Assembly (NCBI GenBank): GCA_947630475.1
Contig: CANRHR010000004.1
Coordinates: 112,896 to 176,895, forward strand
From: an uncultured Clostridia bacterium
GTDB taxonomy: Bacteria; Bacillota; Clostridia; Lachnospirales; CAG-274
Direction: 5' to 3'
DNA length: 64,000 bases
The notes under the pieces are model-generated. The model searched no databases. It was not told the DNA's origin and was given only the letters and a program-made list of their open reading frames with translations. Positions 17,987-27,161 of this stretch are shown here, one piece after another. A program made the position numbers and the translations under genes. Every line of letters starts with the position of its first letter. Position 1 is the stretch's first letter.

Positions 17987-18661
17987 TTGAAAGAAATAAT
18001 AAATTACAAATTTAAAAACAAAAATCTTATTGTAACAGCTCTTACACACAGTTCTTATGCCCATGAGGTTAAAGAAAAAAAAATTGAGGATAACGAACGG
18101 CTTGAATTTTTAGGCGATGCTGTGCTGGAGCTTGTTATAAGCAGCTTTATTTTTAAAAATTTTAAGGACCTGACAGAGGGCGAGCTTACTAAATTTAGGG
18201 CAAACATAGTTTGCGAGGGAACTCTTTCAAAAATGGCGAGAACAATAAAAATAGGTGAAAATCTGCGCCTTGGCAAGGGTGAAGAAAATACCGGCGGCAG
18301 GAGCAGAGATTCTATACTTGCCGATGCTTTTGAGGCCGTAATAGGAGCCGTATATATAGACGGCGGATTTTTTGAGGCACAGAATTTTATTTTAAGCCAA
18401 ATGGAGAAAACTATATACGAGCTTAGAGAAACATTTGCTTTAAGTGACTGCAAAACCTATCTTCAGGAGATAATACAAAAAAGAAGCAAAAACCCAATAA
18501 ATTATAATATAGTTGAAGAGTACGGGCCTGCTCATGAGAAGATGTTTGTGGTGGAGGTAAGTCACGAAAATAAAATTTTGGGCAAGGGAGCAGGCAAAAG
18601 CAAAAAAGAAGCGGAACAGAACGCAGCCGGGGCCGCTATAAAAAATATAGAGAAAAATTGA
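17987..18661 (+). CDS. rnc: Ribonuclease III
   Basis: A 224-residue double-strand-specific endoribonuclease that processes rRNA precursors and structured mRNAs. The catalytic domain carries the signature NERLEFLGDAVLEL (residues 36-49) and the second acidic cluster DSILADAFEAVIGAVY. A C-terminal dsRNA-binding domain (about 150-222) ends in GKSKKEAEQNAAGAAI. Starts at TTG, chosen because AGAGGTGA lies 6 nt upstream and no ATG fits. A long hairpin in its leader (17834-17888) could be its own substrate. Confidence 0.96.
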   Translation: MKEIINYKFKNKNLIVTALTHSSYAHEVKEKKIEDNERLEFLGDAVLELVISSFIFKNFKDLTEGELTKFRANIVCEGTLSKMARTIKIGENLRLGKGEENTGGRSRDSILADAFEAVIGAVYIDGGFFEAQNFILSQMEKTIYELRETFALSDCKTYLQEIIQKRSKNPINYNIVEEYGPAHEKMFVVEVSHENKILGKGAGKSKKEAEQNAAGAAIKNIEKN

Positions 18662-18787
18662 TTTTAAGAGTATATTATTGTGATTATCGTACAAAATATT
18701 GGTAAGGCTATAAGGCTATTTAACAGAGCCGCCCCTAATATAATTTAGGTTTTGCATAGCTGTAAAAAAGATATTTAGGAGGTAATC

Positions 18788-19048
18788 ATGGAAAATTTAA
18801 AGGTTTCTGCTTCCTCTCAGCCCAAAGCTGTGGCGGGGGCTATCGCCGCAATAACTCGTAATAATGAAAATGTTGAAATTGAAACAATAGGTGCGGGTGC
18901 AGTTAATCAGGCAGTTAAAAGCATAGCGATAGCAAGAGGCTTTGTTGCTCCAAACGGCATTGAATTAATATGTATTCCGGCTTTTTCTCAGATCGATGTT
19001 GACGGAGAAATTAAAACCTCTATTAAATTTGTAGTTGGCAAAAGATAA
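18788..19048 (+). CDS. spoVS: Stage V sporulation protein S
   Basis: An 86-residue Alba-like protein needed in Bacillus for progress past stage V. Nearly every recognisable block of the family is present: LKVSASSQPKAVAGAIAA, then IGAGAVNQAVKSIAIARGFV, APNGIELICIPAF and ending VVGKR. The ATG follows an AGGAGGTAA ribosome site. It is a single gene with its own terminator, between rnc and the spoVA operon. Confidence 0.95.
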   Translation: MENLKVSASSQPKAVAGAIAAITRNNENVEIETIGAGAVNQAVKSIAIARGFVAPNGIELICIPAFSQIDVDGEIKTSIKFVVGKR

Positions 19049-19090
19049 AGCTGTTGTGGATAAGCAGTTTTTGGTTAAGCCGCTTTATTT

Positions 19091-19124
19091 GAAGGAAATA
19101 ATTGTATTTCCTTCATTTTTTTTT
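19091..19124 (+). terminator. Terminator of spoVS
   Basis: GAAGGAAATA, loop ATTG, TATTTCCTTC, A and nine T. A 10-bp stem with a clear T-run. Confidence 0.88.
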
Positions 19125-19172
19125 GAATAATTTTTATATTAAATGGCAACATAAGCTTAAGAGGTGATTTTA

Positions 19173-19334
19173 ATGCAGGGATTGAAAAGAAAAGGAATTT
19201 TGCTGATTATTATTTTTGCAATTATAGCCGCAGCGATAATTTGTTATTTTTTATTTAATAAAGATCCTGTTTACGGCGGTTATTTTGTTTTTAACGAAGA
19301 TGGAAATGGGGTAAATTATGGATATATATATTAA
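19173..19334 (+). CDS. Small single-pass membrane protein heading the spoVA operon
   Basis: A 53-codon ORF: basic MQGLKRKG, one strong hydrophobic helix (ILLIIIFAIIAAAIICYFLF), then a short polar tail rich in Gly and Tyr. AAGAGGTGA lies 7 nt before the ATG, a good ribosome site, and the end overlaps the spoVAA start by 17 nt, which argues for coupled translation. I do not recognise the family. TGAATA (19124) and CATAAG (19150) upstream recall a forespore sigma-G promoter, but the 20-nt spacing is too long to claim. If real, it is probably a sporulation membrane peptide. Confidence 0.6.
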   Translation: MQGLKRKGILLIIIFAIIAAAIICYFLFNKDPVYGGYFVFNEDGNGVNYGYIY

Positions 19335-19956
19335 GCCCAATAAAAAAGTTTCAATTTCGCAAAGAAGCAAGATATATGTGGAGGATATAGCGGATATCTC
19401 GGCGCCGGATAACTTAAAAAAGAAAATAAAAAGAATAAAGATTATGGAAATAAAAGAAAAAATCAAAAAAAATTATCTCATTTCTGTTATAGATATTATT
19501 AATGCAATTGACAAGGCTTTGCCGGGGCATACCATAAACAACGTTGGGGAAATTGATACGATAATCGAATATTCGCCGCAGCCTGAAAAAGAAAATGTTT
19601 TTATCAGGATTATAAAAATATTTTTTGTTGTTTTGGTTTTATTTACAGGCTCTTCAACAGCTATTATGAGCTTTCATTCGGATGCTCAGATGTCGACTGT
19701 TTTTGAAAATTATTATTATATCTTTTTTAATGAAAAAATTGAAAATCCTATTATGATTAATCTTCCTTATTCATTGGGGCTGGCAGTTGGTATTATCGTA
19801 TTTTTCAATCATTTTTCGGGCAAAAAGCTTACAAATGATCCCACGCCTATTGAGGTTGAAATGACGGTATATGAATCTGAGGTTACAGATAATATAATCG
19901 ATACCCTAAACAGCAAAAACGGCAAAAACGGTGGTGAGAGCAATGGAAGCACTTAA
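19318..19956 (+). CDS. spoVAA: Stage V sporulation protein AA
   Basis: A 212-residue protein of the SpoVA dipicolinate-channel complex in the spore inner membrane. A soluble N-terminal part (about 1-95) is followed by two membrane helices (RIIKIFFVVLVLFTGSSTAIM and SLGLAVGIIVFFNHF) and the conserved NDPTPIEVEMTVYE segment near the C-terminus. The tail is low-complexity (NSKNGKNGGESNGST). It overlaps spoVAB by 14 nt. Reading of the family is by order in the operon and by this C-terminal motif. Confidence 0.85.
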   Translation: MDIYIKPNKKVSISQRSKIYVEDIADISAPDNLKKKIKRIKIMEIKEKIKKNYLISVIDIINAIDKALPGHTINNVGEIDTIIEYSPQPEKENVFIRIIKIFFVVLVLFTGSSTAIMSFHSDAQMSTVFENYYYIFFNEKIENPIMINLPYSLGLAVGIIVFFNHFSGKKLTNDPTPIEVEMTVYESEVTDNIIDTLNSKNGKNGGESNGST

Positions 19957-20371
19957 AACGGTTATTTTGGTTTTAATAGGATTTGGATCGGGAATAGTTA
20001 TAGCGGGTGCGGTTTTTGCGTTTATTGCAATAATAGGCGTTGTGCCGAGGCTTGCGCAGAAAACAAAAACAGAAAACTGTATTATGCTTTATGAGGAGGC
20101 AATAATACTGGGCGGTATTTTTGGAACAACAACTATGGTTTTTGATTATTATCTTCCGATAGGAAAGACTTTAACAATTATTGCAAGTTTGGCAATAGGT
20201 ATTTTTTACGGAATCATTGCCGTTTCGCTTGCGGAAATTTTAGATGTTATACCTATTTTATCAAGGCGAGGAAGACTTCAAACCGGCATAAAATATTTTA
20301 TTCTGTCTATAGCGCTTGGCAAAATGGCAGGATCCGTTTTGTATTACTTTGTTCCGGGATTTTTTTATTAA
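19943..20371 (+). CDS. spoVAB: Stage V sporulation protein AB
   Basis: A 142-residue integral membrane protein with about four helices (VILVLIGFGSGIVIAGAVFAF first) and a conserved tail (GRLQTGIKYFILSIALGKMAGSVLYYF). It is part of the SpoVA complex. The ATG at 19943 with GGTGGTGAG upstream is preferred to a GTG 12 nt earlier, because the latter lies within the ribosome site. Confidence 0.86.
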   Translation: MEALKTVILVLIGFGSGIVIAGAVFAFIAIIGVVPRLAQKTKTENCIMLYEEAIILGGIFGTTTMVFDYYLPIGKTLTIIASLAIGIFYGIIAVSLAEILDVIPILSRRGRLQTGIKYFILSIALGKMAGSVLYYFVPGFFY

Positions 20372-20391
20372 CTAACAAAAGGAGAAATATT

Positions 20392-20841
20392 ATGAGTGAA
20401 AATAATCAGGATAAATTACAGGAATACCAAAAAATGGTTGAAAAGGCATCGCCAAACAGCCATATTGTTTTAGATTGCATAAAGGCGTTTGTAATAGGCG
20501 GCATTATCTGCTGCATAGGTCAGTTTATAACCAATGTTTTGGCAAATTACGGCTTTACTCAGGATGAAAGCTCAATTTATACATCTGTAATATTAATAGG
20601 CATTGCCTCTGTTTTAACGGGATTAGGGCTGTATTCAAAGATTGGAAAATTTGCCGGAGCAGGATCGGTGGTTCCTATTACAGGTTTTTCAAACTCGGTT
20701 ACGGCGCCGGCAATAGAGTTTAAAAAGGAAGGATTTGTGTTGGGCGTCGGAGCGAAAATATTTACGATAGCAGGGCCTGTTATTTTGTATGGAAGCGTTA
20801 CAAGTATGCTTGTGGGAATTATATATTATTTTGTAAAATGA
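20392..20841 (+). CDS. spoVAC: Stage V sporulation protein AC
   Basis: A 149-residue membrane protein, in Bacillus the mechanosensitive component of the SpoVA dipicolinate channel. About four hydrophobic segments; the motif SGKIGKFAGAGSVVPITGFSNSV is represented here by SKIGKFAGAGSVVPITGFSN, a strong family marker. AAAGGAG precedes the ATG. It is tightly linked to spoVAD (9 nt). Confidence 0.94.
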   Translation: MSENNQDKLQEYQKMVEKASPNSHIVLDCIKAFVIGGIICCIGQFITNVLANYGFTQDESSIYTSVILIGIASVLTGLGLYSKIGKFAGAGSVVPITGFSNSVTAPAIEFKKEGFVLGVGAKIFTIAGPVILYGSVTSMLVGIIYYFVK

Positions 20842-20850
20842 GGTGATAAT

Positions 20851-21858
20851 ATGGCGGAAAAGAAAGGAAATCAGTCGGTTGAATTTAAAGAAAAAATAGC
20901 TATAAAGGCGGTTTCATCAACGGTTGGCAAAAAAGAGGGCGAAGGGCCTCTTAAAGATAAGTTTGACAAGATTATAAACGATGCCACGGCGGGCGAGGAC
21001 AGTTGGGAAAAGGCTGAAAGCAAATTTGTAAGTGAAAATATGAAACTTGTTATGAAAAAGGCAGGTATAAATGAAAATGATGTAGATTATATTGTTGCAG
21101 GCGATTTGCTGAACCAAAACAATGGCTCTACATTTGGCGTTAGAGAATTTAACAGGCCGTTTTTTGGCATATACGGAGCCTGCTCAACCTATGGCGAGGG
21201 GCTTGGCATAGGAAGTATTCTTATAGAAGCGGGAATGGGAGAAAATATTTTGGTGGGAGCATCAAGCCATTTTTGTGCGGCTGAAAAGCAGTTTAGATTT
21301 CCTTTAGAGCTTGGCAGCCAAAGACCTTTAACCTCAACTTGGACTGTGACGGGGCATGGCGCAGCGGTTTTAACAAAAGGAGGAAATTATCCTTATATAA
21401 AGGGAATAACAACAGGAAAAATTGTGGATTTTGGAATAAAGGATGCCAATAACATGGGAGCAGCCATGGCTCCTGCTGCGGCTGATGTTATACTGAATAA
21501 TTTTAATGACTTTGGTATAGGCGCAAATTATTATGATATGATAGTTACGGGCGACTTAGGCTATGTTGGAAAGGAGCTTGTTTTAAAGCTTGTTAAGGAC
21601 GGCGGCTTTGATATAAGCGAAAATTATACAGACTGCGGAATTGAAATATTTGACAGAGATAAGCAGGATACTCACAGCGGGGGAAGCGGCTGCGCCTGCT
21701 CGGCGGTAACATTTAATTCTTTGTTTTATCCTAAGCTTAAAAACGGTGAAATGAAGCGTATTTTGTTTATACCCACAGGGGCTTTGATGAATTCTACCTC
21801 AACCCAGCAGGGAGAAACAATACCCGGTGTGGCTCATGGGGTTATGGTGGAAAATTAA
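20851..21858 (+). CDS. spoVAD: Stage V sporulation protein AD
   Basis: A 335-residue thiolase-fold protein that in Bacillus binds dipicolinic acid on the outer face of the spore inner membrane. Motifs: YIVAGDLLNQ, FGIYGACSTYGEGLGIG (the Cys of the thiolase nucleophile position kept), WTVTGHGAAVL and GDLGYVGKEL. The C-terminus GVAHGVMVEN is typical. It is the last gene of the operon here; spoVAE, which normally follows, is absent. Confidence 0.95.
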   Translation: MAEKKGNQSVEFKEKIAIKAVSSTVGKKEGEGPLKDKFDKIINDATAGEDSWEKAESKFVSENMKLVMKKAGINENDVDYIVAGDLLNQNNGSTFGVREFNRPFFGIYGACSTYGEGLGIGSILIEAGMGENILVGASSHFCAAEKQFRFPLELGSQRPLTSTWTVTGHGAAVLTKGGNYPYIKGITTGKIVDFGIKDANNMGAAMAPAAADVILNNFNDFGIGANYYDMIVTGDLGYVGKELVLKLVKDGGFDISENYTDCGIEIFDRDKQDTHSGGSGCACSAVTFNSLFYPKLKNGEMKRILFIPTGALMNSTSTQQGETIPGVAHGVMVEN

Positions 21859-21870
21859 AAATTATAGTTT

Positions 21871-21990
21871 GCTTCTGAGTGTCGAAAAAGTCCAAGTGGA
21901 CTTTTTCGAAAGGCAACAGAGGACGGGCAAAGCTCATCTTGAGGATTTTAGTCTGGCGCTTTAAGCTGCTTGGTCAAAGTAGGGTGTTTA
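21871..21990 (-). repeat. Dispersed element copy A (degenerate, reverse orientation)
   Basis: Read on the minus strand this matches the ends of the other copies: CCCTACTTTGACCAAGCAGC near the left end, then GATGAGC, a CTCTGTT-like segment and the right-end hairpin CGAAAAAGTCC/GGACTTTTTCG with CGACACTC outside it. The central stem region found in copies B-D is missing. It starts 12 nt after the spoVAD stop, and the 12-bp hairpin at 21882-21909 may serve as the spoVAD terminator although its T-run is inside the stem. From 21991 to the glgP promoter at 22190 I see only AT-rich sequence. Confidence 0.6.
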
Positions 21991-22189
21991 GCGCCAAATT
22001 ATAAAATTATAAGAGTTTTAGCCGGATATTGGCAATTTATATACGAATTTGTCAAAATATGTATGCTGAAAATTAAATAAAATTATTTATTTGTCAAAAA
22101 AATATAGGCTTCGATTGCTTTTTTTGTTAAACTATTTTAAATATTTTATTTAATAAAATTCGTATTTTAATTTTTTTACAAAAATTATT

Positions 22190-22218
22190 TTGATTATGTA
22201 TATGAATTATGGTATTAT
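22190..22218 (+). promoter_or_regulatory. Promoter of glgP
   Basis: TTGATT, 17-bp spacer, TATTAT, placed 43 nt before the glgP ATG in AT-rich sequence. Confidence 0.6.
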
Positions 22219-22261
22219 ATATTATATGTTGTATAAAGTAAAATATTTGGAGGAAAAGGTT

Positions 22262-24709
22262 ATGAATATTGATAAAGAAACTTTTAAAGCCCAGCTTCTT
22301 GAAAATGTAAAAACTCTTTCCAGAAAAACTATCGATACTGCTTCTTCAGAGCAGATTTATGAGGCATTGGTTTTTACAATAAGAGATTATGTTACCGATA
22401 AGTGGATTGTTACTCAGAATGTTTATAAGGAAAAAGACTGTAAAATTGTTTATTATCTCTCTATGGAGTTTTTGGTAGGACGTTTCTTGGGAAACGCTAT
22501 ACTTAATATGACTATGTATGAAGAGGTTAAAGAGGTTCTTGAAGAGCTTAATATCGATTACAACACTCTTGAAGATGTTGAAAGAGACCCCGGCCTTGGC
22601 AACGGAGGTTTAGGTCGTCTTGCTGCCTGTTTTTTGGATTCTCTCTCAACGCTTGAGCTTCCGGCTTACGGCTGCGGCATAAGATATCATTATGGTATTT
22701 TTGAGCAGAAAATTGAAAACGGCTATCAGGTTGAATACCCTGATAATTGGCTTGAAAACGGCGATATGTGGGGAGTAAAAAGGCAAGAGTATTCAAATGA
22801 AGTTAAATTTGGCGGAAATGTTCGTGCCGTTAAGCAAAGCGACGGAAGATATAAATTTATACAGGAAAATTATCAGTCTGTAATAGCTGTGCCTTACGAT
22901 TATCCCGTTGTAGGATATAACAACAATACTGTTAATACCTTAAGATTGTGGGATGCCGAAGCTAAAAATAAATTCGATCTTAAAAGCTTTAACGAAGGAA
23001 AGTATTCAAAGGCTGTTGAAGAGCAGAATCTTGCAAAAAATCTTTCAGATGTTTTGTATCCTGCCGATGAGCATTATCAGGGCAAAGAGCTTAGGCTCAG
23101 ACAGCAGTATTTCTTTATTTCAGCCACAATACAGTCTGTTGTAAACAAATTTAAACAAATGCACAGTGATTTTTCTCTTCTGCCGGAGAAGGTTGCATTT
23201 CAGCTTAACGATACTCATCCGAGCGTTGCTGTTGCAGAGCTTATGAGAGTGCTTATAGATGAAAATGATTTAGAGTGGGATGATGCTTGGGAAATTACAA
23301 AAAAATGCTGCGCTTATACAAATCACACCATCATGAGCGAAGCGCTTGAAAAATGGCCTATTGAGCTTTTCTCAAGACTTCTGCCTCGTATTTATATGAT
23401 TGTTGAGGAGATTAACAAGAGATTCTGTGAGCATTTAATAAATCGTTTTGGAAATGACCCCGAAAAGATAAGAAAAATGGCTATTATTGCAGACGGTCAA
23501 ATAAGAATGGCGTTTCTTGCAATAGTAGGAGGTCATTCGGTAAACGGCGTTGCCGCTTTACATACCGAAATTCTTAAAAACCAAGAGCTTAAGGATTTTT
23601 ATGATATCTATCCCGAAAAGTTTAACAATAAAACTAACGGCATAACTCAAAGAAGATGGCTTGGTCATGCTAATCCGGAGCTTGCAAGTCTTATTACAGA
23701 TACCATAGGCGATAAATGGTTCGTTGATCTCAGCGAGCTTAAAAAGCTTAAAAATTATGCTGATGACAAGAGTTTCCAAAAGAAATTTATGGAGATTAAG
23801 AAAAGAAATAAGATTAAGCTTGCAGACTATCTTATGGCAACGACAGGCGTTAAAATTAACCCTGATTCAATTTTTGATATCCAAATAAAAAGACTCCATG
23901 AGTATAAAAGGCAGCTTTTGAATATACTTCATGTGTTAAGCCTTTATAATAAATTGAAGGTTAACCCGGGTCTTGATATCGTACCGAGAACATTTATTTT
24001 TGGAGCAAAATCAGCAGCAGGATACAGAAGAGCAAAGCTCATTATCAAGCTTATAAATTCTGTTGCAAACTTAGTTAACAATGATGACAGCATTGAAGAC
24101 AAGATTAAAGTTGTTTTTGCTGAAAATTACAGAGTTTCTTTGGCTGAAAAGCTTATACCTGCCGCTGATGTAAGCGAGCAGATATCAACGGCAAGCAAGG
24201 AAGCCTCCGGCACAGGAAATATGAAATTTATGCTTAACGGAGCCATAACCCTTGGAACCCTTGACGGAGCCAATGTTGAGATACAAGAAGAGGTAGGCCC
24301 TGAAAACTGCTTTATTTTTGGGCTTAAGGCTGAAGAGGTAATAGCTCTTTACAAAGAAAACACTTACAACCCATGGAATATATATAATATGAACCAAGAT
24401 GTAAGACAGGTTTTAAATCAGCTTATAAATGGTTCTCTCGATCCTGATACAGAGTTGTTTAGGGAAATTTACGATGCTTTGTTAAACGGATACGGCGGCG
24501 CAAGAGCTGACGAGTATTTTGTTCTTAAGGATTTTGAAGCTTATTCTAAGGCTCAGGCGGAAATTGATAAGGCATATAAGAATAAAAATAAATGGGCTAA
24601 GATGGCTATCTTAAATACAGCGATGAGTGGTAAATTCTCAAGTGACAGAACTATTCAGGAATATGCCGATGAAATATGGCATCTTAAAAAAGTTCATATT
24701 GATATGTAA
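22262..24709 (+). CDS. glgP: Glycogen/starch phosphorylase
   Basis: An 815-residue pyridoxal-phosphate enzyme releasing glucose-1-phosphate from glycogen. Family blocks in order: YYLSMEFLVGRFLGN, DPGLGNGGLGRLAACFLDS, QLNDTHPSVAVAELMR, FDIQIKRLHEYKRQLLN, and the cofactor-lysine block EASGTGNMKFMLNGAITLGTLDGANVEI (its Lys forms the PLP Schiff base). Length matches the family. Start ATG chosen for the TGGAGG site; an in-frame ATG 72 nt upstream would read through the promoter. It is monocistronic, between its own promoter and terminator, with no other glycogen genes nearby. Confidence 0.97.
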   Translation: MNIDKETFKAQLLENVKTLSRKTIDTASSEQIYEALVFTIRDYVTDKWIVTQNVYKEKDCKIVYYLSMEFLVGRFLGNAILNMTMYEEVKEVLEELNIDYNTLEDVERDPGLGNGGLGRLAACFLDSLSTLELPAYGCGIRYHYGIFEQKIENGYQVEYPDNWLENGDMWGVKRQEYSNEVKFGGNVRAVKQSDGRYKFIQENYQSVIAVPYDYPVVGYNNNTVNTLRLWDAEAKNKFDLKSFNEGKYSKAVEEQNLAKNLSDVLYPADEHYQGKELRLRQQYFFISATIQSVVNKFKQMHSDFSLLPEKVAFQLNDTHPSVAVAELMRVLIDENDLEWDDAWEITKKCCAYTNHTIMSEALEKWPIELFSRLLPRIYMIVEEINKRFCEHLINRFGNDPEKIRKMAIIADGQIRMAFLAIVGGHSVNGVAALHTEILKNQELKDFYDIYPEKFNNKTNGITQRRWLGHANPELASLITDTIGDKWFVDLSELKKLKNYADDKSFQKKFMEIKKRNKIKLADYLMATTGVKINPDSIFDIQIKRLHEYKRQLLNILHVLSLYNKLKVNPGLDIVPRTFIFGAKSAAGYRRAKLIIKLINSVANLVNNDDSIEDKIKVVFAENYRVSLAEKLIPAADVSEQISTASKEASGTGNMKFMLNGAITLGTLDGANVEIQEEVGPENCFIFGLKAEEVIALYKENTYNPWNIYNMNQDVRQVLNQLINGSLDPDTELFREIYDALLNGYGGARADEYFVLKDFEAYSKAQAEIDKAYKNKNKWAKMAILNTAMSGKFSSDRTIQEYADEIWHLKKVHIDM

Positions 24710-24732
24710 TTTTTAAGTCATATTACAAATAA

Positions 24733-24773
24733 AAAGATTTGCGTTAATTTTAGGTTAATGCAAATCTTTTTTT
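24733..24773 (+). terminator. Terminator of glgP
   Basis: AAAGATTTGCGTTAA pairs with TTAATGCAAATCTTT (15 bp, one G-U) around a 7-nt loop and runs into TTTT. Confidence 0.9.
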
Positions 24774-24887
24774 GTTAAGAATAAACTTGTCACACTGATT
24801 TTAATTATTAAATAATATAATAGTGACGCAATAGCTTAATTGCAAAAATATAAAAAAGCAGCCAAGCTTTTGGAAAGGGGTGAGGCA

Positions 24888-25265
24888 ATGTTAAAAAAAA
24901 AGACATTATTTTTTTACAATAAAGGCTATAATTGCTCTCAATGCCTTTTAAAGGCAGCCGAAGAAGTATATGGCGTAATTATTTCAAAACAGGGCGTAGA
25001 TATGTGTTCTGCAATAAATACGGGCTTTGGAATAGGCGGTATATGCAGTATTATTGTTTCGGCTGTTATGCTTTTTGGGATTATGTTTGACGAAGAGAGC
25101 GCAAAAAGGCTGAGAATTAAACTTTTGAATGAATTTTATGCCCAGCATAAAAGTTTAAACTGCATAAAGCTTAAAGGCGAAGGGGTAAACGGATGCACAG
25201 AGGTGATAGGAAATACAGCGGATATTGTTGAAAAGCTTATAAATGAAGAAATAATGAAGAAATAA
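24888..25265 (+). CDS. C_GCAxxG_C_C family protein
   Basis: A 125-residue protein with the cysteine pattern of this redox-associated family: NCSQCLLKAAEE near residue 20, GFGIGGICSIIVSAVMLFGI where the GCGxGx-C-G block normally stands, and a C-terminal NCIKLKGEGVNGC. These proteins are thought to bind metal or take part in redox reactions; the activity is not established. The central first Cys (usually in GCAxxxG) reads CSAINTGFGIGG. Start at the ATG after GGAAAGGGGTGAGG, not the TTG 48 nt earlier. Confidence 0.75.
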   Translation: MLKKKTLFFYNKGYNCSQCLLKAAEEVYGVIISKQGVDMCSAINTGFGIGGICSIIVSAVMLFGIMFDEESAKRLRIKLLNEFYAQHKSLNCIKLKGEGVNGCTEVIGNTADIVEKLINEEIMKK

Positions 25266-25370
25266 AAATTTTAAATTTTAAAGCGCTTATTTTTTTGATA
25301 AGCCAAAGCAGCGCAGTCTTTAAAGCCGGGGCTGTTGCCTGCTTTTGCTCTAAAATTTTTAGACAATAAA

Positions 25371-25588
25371 AAAACCTCAATCCAAAAGGATTGAGGTTAG
25401 ACTGTCAATAAAGCCATTCGCAGACTTATAATCCGCAGGCAGAATTCACTTCTGCCGAGGAAAACAGCGAGTTTCAAGGAATTTTTAATCCCGATGGAAT
25501 GAGCTGTTTATACATCTGTTTTCTCTCGAATAAGTCCCTGCGGGACTTATTCGACACTCAAAACCTCAATCCAAAAGGATTGAGGTTA
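25371..25588 (-). repeat. Dispersed element copy D, flanked by duplicated terminator hairpins
   Basis: A body of about 160 bp (25400-25559) lies between two identical 29-bp sequences (25371-25399 and 25560-25588), each the hairpin AACCTCAATCC-AAAA-GGATTGAGGTT with flanks. Inside: left end GACTGTCAATAAA, stem GGCAGAA/TTCTGCC (25438-25456), AACAGC/GCTGTT (25464-25511), a small ATTTTTAAT hairpin, right-end hairpin CGAATAAGTCCC-TGC-GGGACTTATTCG and CGACACTC. Read on the minus strand it lies 10 nt after the rny stop codon, and the distal hairpin is followed by seven T, so the pair acts as a split rny terminator. The rest of the 25266-25370 gap shows nothing further. Confidence 0.8.
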
Positions 25589-25598
25589 TAAGCCTAAC

Positions 25599-27161
25599 TT
25601 ACTTGGCATAATCGACAGCTCTGGTTTCTCTTATAAGATTAACCTTAATTTGACCCGGATATTCAAGTTCATTTTCAATTTTATTTGAGATTTCATGAGC
25701 AAGAAGCGTCAATTCATCATCATTGACAATATCCGGTATTATCATAATTCGCAATTCTCTTCCTGCCTGAATTGCGAAGGATTTTTCTACGCCTTTAAAT
25801 GAGTCGGCAATGTTTTCAAGGGATTGAAGGCGCTTAATGTAGGACTCCAATGTTTCCCTTCTTGCCCCCGGCCTTGCCGCTGAAATTGCATCGGCAGCCT
25901 GAACAAGAACCGCTATAATGGAATTTGGCTCAACATCGCCATGATGTGCTTCAACTGCATTAATAATAATGTCGGATTCTCTGTATTTGCGGCAGAGCAT
26001 AACTCCAAGCTCTATATGAGAACCCTCAATATCGTGATCAACTGATTTTCCTATATCATGCAGCAGCCCTGCACGCTTTGCAAGCGTTACATCAACGCCA
26101 AGCTCGCCTGCCATAATGCCGCATAGATGGGAAACTTCAATTGAATGTCTTAAAACATTCTGACCATAGCTTGTTCTGAACTTCATTTTGCCCAATAAAC
26201 GTATTAGTTCCGGATGAAGACCGTGAACACCTGTTTCAAAGGAAGCGGATTCCCCTTCTTCCTTAATCATATTTTCAACTTCTTTTTTGGCTTTATCAAC
26301 CATTTCTTCAATGCGAGCCGGATGGACTCTGCCATCAATAATAAGTTTTTCAAGAGCGATTCTTGCAATTTCTCTTTTCATTGCATTAAAGCCTGATAAA
26401 ATAACGGCCTCCGGTGTATCGTCAATAATTAAATCTACGCCTGTTAATGATTCGAGAGTTCTTATGTTGCGCCCCTCTCTGCCGATTATGCGCCCTTTCA
26501 TTTCATCGTTTGGAAGCGGCACTACCGACACTGTGGTTTCGGTAACATGATCTACCGCACAGCGCTGAATAGCGCAAGCTATTATCTCTTTAGCTCTTTT
26601 GTCGGCATCCTGTTTGGCTTTGGCTTCAAGATCTTTAATCATAACGGCTGTTTCATGTTTAATTTCATTTTTAACCGCACAAAGAAGATATTCTTTTGCT
26701 TGTTCTGAGGTATAACCTGATATTCTTTCAAGCTCATCATGCTGCTTTTTGTAAAGACTGTCAACCTCCGCCCTTTTAGCTTCAAGGGCTTCTGTTTTTG
26801 CTGCATACAGCGCCTCTTTTTTTTCTATGGCTTCGGTTTTTTTGTCAAGATTTTCTTCTTTTTGGAGCAGTCTTTTTTCTAATTTTTGCAGTTCATTTTT
26901 TCGCTCTTTAATGTCTTTATCCGTTTCGTTTTGAAGTTTTAAGCTAGCTTCTTTTGCCTCAAGAAGTATTTCTTTTTTTCTTGCTTCGGCAGTTTTTTTA
27001 GCTTCAATTAAAATATTATCGGCTTCTTTTTCGGCGGATCCTATGGTGGATTCCGCAATTTTTTTGCGAATATTAAAGCCAATTAAGGCGCTTATTCCAC
27101 AACCGATAATAAATATAAACGCAAATATTATAATTTGTAACCATAAGTCCAGTCTAAACAC
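25599..27161 (-). CDS. rny: Ribonuclease Y
   Basis: A 520-residue membrane-anchored endoribonuclease that starts mRNA decay in Firmicutes. One N-terminal membrane helix ([20 protein letters not shown]), a long coiled coil (about 40-200, rich in Glu/Lys/Ala), a KH RNA-binding domain ([21 protein letters not shown]) and an HD domain ([19 protein letters not shown]). The start is unusual: AGGAGGTG overlaps the in-frame GTG used here, while a CTG 9 nt downstream is at ideal spacing (6 nt) and no ATG is in frame. Either may be used. A gap of 407 bp lies upstream. Confidence 0.96.
   Translation of the reverse strand: MFRLDLWLQIIIFAFIFIIGCGISALIGFNIRKKIAESTIGSAEKEADNILIEAKKTAEARKKEILLEAKEASLKLQNETDKDIKERKNELQKLEKRLLQKEENLDKKTEAIEKKEALYAAKTEALEAKRAEVDSLYKKQHDELERISGYTSEQAKEYLLCAVKNEIKHETAVMIKDLEAKAKQDADKRAKEIIACAIQRCAVDHVTETTVSVVPLPNDEMKGRIIGREGRNIRTLESLTGVDLIIDDTPEAVILSGFNAMKREIARIALEKLIIDGRVHPARIEEMVDKAKKEVENMIKEEGESASFETGVHGLHPELIRLLGKMKFRTSYGQNVLRHSIEVSHLCGIMAGELGVDVTLAKRAGLLHDIGKSVDHDIEGSHIELGVMLCRKYRESDIIINAVEAHHGDVEPNSIIAVLVQAADAISAARPGARRETLESYIKRLQSLENIADSFKGVEKSFAIQAGRELRIMIIPDIVNDDELTLLAHEISNKIENELEYPGQIKVNLIRETRAVDYAK

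Noticed and set aside
21880..21888. TGTCGAA as a Spo0A box (also in inverse at 25550)
   Set aside because: It is part of the conserved right-end tag of the dispersed element at gene 3' ends, not in promoters.
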